Shown here: positions 60,297 through 64,000 of the stretch, in pieces | Position numbering within the stretch: the first letter of the stretch is position 1 | How the letters are laid out: each line of letters begins with the position of its first letter | Assembly (NCBI RefSeq): GCF_028356935.1 | Contig: NZ_CP102798.1 | Location: forward strand, 4,526,001-4,590,000 | Source of the DNA: Lysinibacillus sp. OF-1 | GTDB taxonomy: Bacteria; Bacillota; Bacilli; Bacillales_A; Planococcaceae | Length of the DNA stretch: 64,000 nucleotides | Reading direction: 5' to 3' | Program-made: the position numbers and the translations under genes | The notes under the pieces: generated by a model | The model's input: only the letters and a program-made list of their open reading frames with translations | Told to the model about the DNA's origin: nothing | Databases searched by the model: none

Positions 60297-61178
60297 CTAC
60301 ACTTTCTCACGGGCATTTTTACCAAAGATACCCGATGGTCTGAAGATTAAAATTAAAATTAAAATTACGAATGCCGCTGCATCACGCCATAATGAGAAGC
60401 CAAGCGCACTTACTAAGGACTCTACAACGCCTAGTAACATACCACCAACCATAGCGCCCGGAATGATACCAATACCACCAAGAACAGCTGCGATAAATGC
60501 TTTAACGCCAGGAATAACACCCATTAAAGGATCAATCTTTGTATAATAAACACCGAAGATAACACCCGCTGCACCAGCTAAAGCTGAACCAATAGCAAAT
60601 GTTGCAGAGATTGTATTATCAACGTTTATACCCATTAAGCGAGCTGCATCTGCATCGTGAGAAACGGCACGCATCGCTTTACCGATTTTTGTTTTATGTA
60701 CGATGAATTGTAAAAGAATCATCAGTACAACTGCGACTGATAAAATTAAAATGGATGTACTGCTAATTTGTACACCAAAAATATCAAATGATTTATTTTT
60801 GAAAACTTCAGGATAAGCTGCTGGTTGAGCACCTCTGAAGAAAATAGTAGTGTATTCAATTAACAATGACACACCAATCGCTGTAATTAATGCTGCGATA
60901 CGTGTTGCATTTCGTAAACGTTTATAGGCAATACGTTCAATTAAAACACCAAAGATCGCACAAACGGTCATTGCCAATAATAGAGCCGGGAAGAAACCAA
61001 GCTCCCATTTAGCAATTGCGTAAAAGCCAATAAATGACCCGATCATGAAAACATCACCATGAGCAAAGTTAATCAGCTTGATAATACCGTATACCATCGT
61101 ATACCCTAACGCTATTAACGCGTAGATACTTCCAAGTGAAATACCGTTCACAAGTTGCTGTATCCATTCCATGCGCAT
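60297..61178 (-). CDS. livH: Branched-chain amino acid ABC transporter, permease LivH
   Basis: The 293-aa permease has about eight membrane segments, the NFAHGDVFMIGSFIGF motif, and ends GIFGKNAREKV. It follows livK after 140 bases that include a terminator-like hairpin. Confidence 0.93.
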   Translation of the reverse strand: MRMEWIQQLVNGISLGSIYALIALGYTMVYGIIKLINFAHGDVFMIGSFIGFYAIAKWELGFFPALLLAMTVCAIFGVLIERIAYKRLRNATRIAALITAIGVSLLIEYTTIFFRGAQPAAYPEVFKNKSFDIFGVQISSTSILILSVAVVLMILLQFIVHKTKIGKAMRAVSHDADAARLMGINVDNTISATFAIGSALAGAAGVIFGVYYTKIDPLMGVIPGVKAFIAAVLGGIGIIPGAMVGGMLLGVVESLVSALGFSLWRDAAAFVILILILIFRPSGIFGKNAREKV

Positions 61179-61271
61179 TCACTCCTTTGAATTTTCTGAA
61201 AAATGAGAAATCTGTACATGCATCTATACTAGAAAGTTATGAATTACGTTAGCATTCTAGTTATCTAAAAC

Positions 61272-61306
61272 ATAAAAAGGAAGGCGTGTTTACCCGCCTC
61301 CCCCTT
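61272..61306 (-). terminator. Attenuator-like hairpin between livK and livH
   Basis: AAGGGGGAGGCG and CGCCTTCCTT (minus strand, 61305-61277) form a GC-rich stem with a mismatch, followed by TTTTTATG. Partial termination here would yield more livK than downstream mRNA, as is common for binding-protein genes. Confidence 0.75.
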
Positions 61307-61318
61307 GCTTACAAAACA

Positions 61319-62539
61319 TTAAGGATTAACTTTAGAGTTGAACACTTGTTTACCGTCTTTGAATTCAAGAACTGTTGCTGTTTTAATTGGGTTATGGTTT
61401 TCGTCAACTGAGAAAGTACCTGTTACTAAAGAAAGATCTTTTGTTGCAGCTAATTCATTTTTAATTGCTTCACCATCCGTAGAGCCTGCACGTTTAATCG
61501 CATCTGCAATGTAGTAAATTGAGTCATAACCAAGTGCATTAAATGCGTCAGGTGCTTTGTCACCATTTGCCGCTTTAAATGCCTTTACGAAATCTTGAAT
61601 TTTTTGGTCTGGGTCTTCAGCAGAATAGTGGTTTGTGATGTATGTGTTATTCAATGCATCCGCACCAGCTAAATCTATTAAAGTTGGAGAATCCCAACCA
61701 TCAGCACCCATTAAAGGTACATCAATACCCATTTCACGTGCTTGTTTAACGATTAAACCAACTTCTTCATAGTATCCTGGGATAAAGATGAAATCTGGAT
61801 TTGATGCTTTAATATTTGTTAACTGTGTACGGAAGTCTGTATCCTTCGCTACATAAGCTTCTTCTTTCACAACTTTTCCGCCACTCTTAGTAATTGTTTC
61901 TTTAAAGGATTTTGCCAAACCTTTTGCATAGTCTGATGCATTATCTGCGAAAATAGCTACATTTTTCGCATCTAGCTCGCCTGAGGCAAAGTTAGCCGCT
62001 ACAATTCCTTGGAATGGATCGATAAAGCATGTACGGAATGCATATTCATTCACACTGCCATCTTCGTTTACTGTAATATTTGGCGCTGTACCAGAACCAG
62101 TTACAATTGGAATTTTATTATCATTGGCTATTTGAACCGTTGCTACTGTATTTCCTGAAGTTGCAGGCGCTAGCATTGCTACTACTTTATCTTGCGTTGC
62201 TAGTTTAATAGCAGCTGAGGTTGCCTCAGAGTTCTCTGATTTATTATCTACTTTAATCAATTCAATTTTCTTGCCGTCAATACCGCCAGCATCATTAATT
62301 TCTTTTACAGCCAGTTCTGCACCTAGCCCAATAGAGGAACCATAAGATGCTACATTCCCCGAAAGCTCTAAGTTGGCACCAATTTTAATTGTATCGCCAT
62401 CAGATGAACCTCCGCCTGATGATGAGCCTCCGCCAGAACTTGAATCGTCTCCGTTACCACAACCTGCAAGAACACCAGCAAGTAATGAAGATGCTACTAA
62501 AAGTGAACCGAACTTCTTAAGCTTTTTGCTCTCTCTCAT
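61319..62539 (-). CDS. livK: Branched-chain amino acid-binding lipoprotein LivK
   Basis: The 406-aa solute-binding protein is a lipoprotein: a basic start, a hydrophobic stretch, and the lipobox LAGC with Cys27. A Gly/Ser-rich linker (about 31-50) follows, then a Peripla_BP_6 type I fold. It is the first gene of livKHMGF. Leu, Ile and Val are the family substrates; exact preference is unknown. Confidence 0.93.
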   Translation of the reverse strand: MRESKKLKKFGSLLVASSLLAGVLAGCGNGDDSSSGGGSSSGGGSSDGDTIKIGANLELSGNVASYGSSIGLGAELAVKEINDAGGIDGKKIELIKVDNKSENSEATSAAIKLATQDKVVAMLAPATSGNTVATVQIANDNKIPIVTGSGTAPNITVNEDGSVNEYAFRTCFIDPFQGIVAANFASGELDAKNVAIFADNASDYAKGLAKSFKETITKSGGKVVKEEAYVAKDTDFRTQLTNIKASNPDFIFIPGYYEEVGLIVKQAREMGIDVPLMGADGWDSPTLIDLAGADALNNTYITNHYSAEDPDQKIQDFVKAFKAANGDKAPDAFNALGYDSIYYIADAIKRAGSTDGEAIKNELAATKDLSLVTGTFSVDENHNPIKTATVLEFKDGKQVFNSKVNP

Positions 62540-62574
62540 AATTAAATTCCCCCTGAAAATTTCTAAAATATTAG

Positions 62575-62615
62575 ATATTTCTGATAATTATAAACAATTA
62601 AATTCATTTACTCAA
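62575..62615 (-). promoter_or_regulatory. livK promoter with overlapping CodY-like box
   Basis: On the minus strand, TTGAGT (62610-62615), 17 bases, then TATAAT (62587-62592). AATTATCAGAAATAT (62575-62589) overlaps the -10 and matches the CodY consensus AATTTTCWGAAAATT at 12 of 15 positions. Repression by CodY when branched-chain amino acids are plentiful is expected. A second partial match lies near the ribosome site. The remaining part of 62616-62893 shows nothing recognisable. Confidence 0.75.
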
Positions 62616-62893
62616 TAGCAAAAATAATTATTTATAACTATCCTAAAACGAATGAAAAATATTATTCATATAAGCCTTTTACATTGTAAAACATTCTTTA
62701 TATTTAGTCTAGAGTGATTTTTCAGTATAATTAGTTATTTGTGAATTATCTTTTAATTTTACATAAAGACTAGTACAAAACTATTAGATGAAATTACTTT
62801 TTTACAATAAAGTCTAAGTAAGAGCGTTCATTTTCTCATATCATTATTTCCCTGAAAATAATTACTGCGATGTTACTTTATTTAAATTAGAAA

Positions 62894-62924
62894 AGCTTAG
62901 AGTTGGTTTCCCAAGCTCTAAGCT
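62894..62924 (-). terminator. Terminator overlapping the end of the methyltransferase gene
   Basis: AGCTTAGAG (62894-62902) and CTCTAAGCT (62916-62924) form a 9-base outer stem with an inner TGG/CCA helix, then TTTTC on the minus strand. The stop codon lies within it. Confidence 0.8.
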
Positions 62925-63520
62925 CTTTTTAAGACAAACACACAAAGACGTTCATTAATATTGGTTTCATTTTCTAAATGAACCTCATGAAGTAATTCAA
63001 ATGATGTTCCGTGATGTAAAAATTGTAAATAATCATAAGGCGGATAATATAAAATTAAATGAATATCTCGCATTCGCTGTTCATAGGATTTCCAAATATT
63101 ATGAATGACTGTACGAAAAATATGAATCGAAAAAGGGTTGAAGAAGAAGAACACATTATCACGTGACTTTATTTCATAAGCCTCAGCTATTGTATGAATA
63201 AACGAAATGGGTGCATGTGCTTTCATTTTTTGGAGATAACTACGTTTATTTTCTTCAGCCTCTGCATAAAATCCTGCATCCATTTCTATCCCAATAGTCG
63301 GAATACGGAACTTATGATGCACATAAATGGGTACTCTTCCTTTTCCACATCCCATATCAATGAATACTGGATTGTCCGGCATCTCGTACGCTTCAAACAA
63401 TTGTTCCAACCCGCTATATGGTGTTGGCTCATATCGGTGATAGTGTGCGAGTTTTGGGAAACCGTATTGTTCTCCCACTGTGTTAATATGCAAATATTTA
63501 TCAAACTGCTGTTCATTCAT
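62918..63520 (-). CDS. Class I SAM-dependent methyltransferase, unknown target
   Basis: The 200-aa protein has motif I FIDMGCGKGR (53-62), an acidic motif II (GIEMD) and NVFFFFNPFS after it (about 122-131). Such NPF-containing small methyltransferases are known in Bacillales without assigned targets. It stands alone between the liv operon and the last gene. Confidence 0.7.
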   Translation of the reverse strand: MNEQQFDKYLHINTVGEQYGFPKLAHYHRYEPTPYSGLEQLFEAYEMPDNPVFIDMGCGKGRVPIYVHHKFRIPTIGIEMDAGFYAEAEENKRSYLQKMKAHAPISFIHTIAEAYEIKSRDNVFFFFNPFSIHIFRTVIHNIWKSYEQRMRDIHLILYYPPYDYLQFLHHGTSFELLHEVHLENETNINERLCVFVLKRA

Positions 63521-63570
63521 ATGAAAAGACTCCTCAGAAAAGAATGCTTTATTTTAACACGATAAAATGC

Positions 63571-63602
63571 AAAAACCATACCCAAACATGTTGGATATGG
63601 TT
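63571..63602 (-). terminator. Terminator of the last gene
   Basis: AACCATACCCAA (63574-63585) and TTGGATATGGTT (63591-63602) pair as a 12-base stem with one mismatch, followed on the minus strand by TTTTTG. Confidence 0.85.
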
Positions 63603-63607
63603 ATTTT

Positions 63608-64000
63608 TCAACGACCTCTGCGTTTAAATTTAACAACAAAGAGAAGTGCTAAGAGAAGCAATACAAGACAGGCTGCGGCTGTAAACACTGTATTTTTATC
63701 AATTACAGTTGCTTGATTAGACGCTCCATCATTTTCACCTGGCATACTGATTGGGCCTCCGCTTCCATCAGGACGTTGCATTGATTCGCCATTTTGTCCT
63801 TCTCGTGGGCCATTGCCTTCTCTATTAAACGGTGGGCTCTGTGATGGATCAAAATCCTCTGGTAGCTGACTCGGGTCAAAATTCTCTGGCATTGAATTCA
63901 TCTCACCATTTTCATTTGGAGTTGGTACGCCCATATTTCCTTGTGATGTCGTAGACGCTTCTACAACCAGCTCTCCAGATAGCTGCTTTAAAATAGATTG
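63608..64000 (-). CDS. C-terminal part of a membrane-anchored, possibly CotH-like, protein (cut by window edge)
   Basis: The frame stays open past the window end, so an ATG at 63934 is not the true start. About 130 residues are present. They include a proline- and acid-rich linker with repeats (PENFDPSQL and PEDFDPSQS) and Gly/Asn-rich stretches, one membrane helix (about 25 residues) near the C-terminus and a short KFKRRGR tail, so the protein is anchored with its N-terminus outside. Such DPSQ-type linkers recall CotH-family spore coat kinases, but the catalytic domain is out of view. Confidence 0.6.
   Translation of the reverse strand, partial: QSILKQLSGELVVEASTTSQGNMGVPTPNENGEMNSMPENFDPSQLPEDFDPSQSPPFNREGNGPREGQNGESMQRPDGSGGPISMPGENDGASNQATVIDKNTVFTAAACLVLLLLALLFVVKFKRRGR

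Noticed and set aside
63608-63934. A complete 108-aa gene starting at 63934
   Set aside because: The frame continues open to the window end, so this is only the C-terminal part of a longer protein.

Overview
The window is a low-GC Bacillales chromosome segment. Protein sequences and gene order fit the Lysinibacillus / B. sphaericus group best; this is judged from recognition, not from a search. No rRNA, tRNA, IS element, prophage or CRISPR array is visible. Almost all of 1-46,560 is read from the minus strand. It carries, in transcription order (right to left), ctsR-mcsA-mcsB-clpC-radA, yacL, ispD, ispF, gltX, T-box-cysE-cysS-mrnC-rlmB-rae1, sigH, rpmGB-secE, nusG, rplKA, rplJL, a methyltransferase, rpoB, rpoC, ybxF, rpsL-rpsG-fusA-tuf, an accessory island, and the S10/spc ribosomal protein operon from rpsJ to rpsH, which is cut by the window start.

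Region by region: 1-6772 is the S10/spc operon, driven by two tandem sigma-A-type promoters at 6901-7035. 7085-13,267 is an island between tuf and rpsJ: a YuiF/NhaC-type transporter and a complete BceRS-BceAB antimicrobial-peptide sensing and detoxification module. 13,289-18,158 is the str operon with ybxF. 18,296-31,304 holds RNA polymerase, the L7/L12 stalk proteins, L1/L11, NusG, SecE and SigH. 31,373-39,669 holds RNA-processing, cysteine and glutamyl-tRNA, and isoprenoid genes. 39,955-46,079 is the CtsR-controlled protein quality-control operon with a textbook CtsR operator. 46,255-57,716 is a mixed accessory region on both strands: a small membrane protein, methyltransferase, CorA, a HemAT-type globin chemoreceptor, thioesterase, two aldehyde dehydrogenases (one with its DUF779 partner), an RluF-like pseudouridine synthase and a cupin. 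57,863-62,615 is a branched-chain amino acid ABC importer (livKHMGF) with a candidate CodY box on its promoter. A methyltransferase and the C-terminal part of a membrane-anchored, possibly CotH-like, protein close the window.

Regulation is readable from sequence in many places: an L10 leader with terminator, a cysteine T-box whose specifier triplet is TGC, a CtsR box, a candidate CodY box, and hairpins in the rpsL-rpsG, rpsG-fusA, rplK-rplA, nusG and rpoB leaders or spacers. The most notable points are: S12 carries Arg56 where Lys is the usual streptomycin-sensitive residue; disA is absent from its usual place between radA and yacL; terminator-like hairpins separate rpoB from rpoC and secE from nusG; and the bceRS terminator coincides with a BceR-like inverted repeat ahead of bceAB. 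I found no convincing wholly undescribed multi-gene system. The genes are overwhelmingly conserved core functions, and the novelty is in regulatory elements and small or uncharacterised ORFs.
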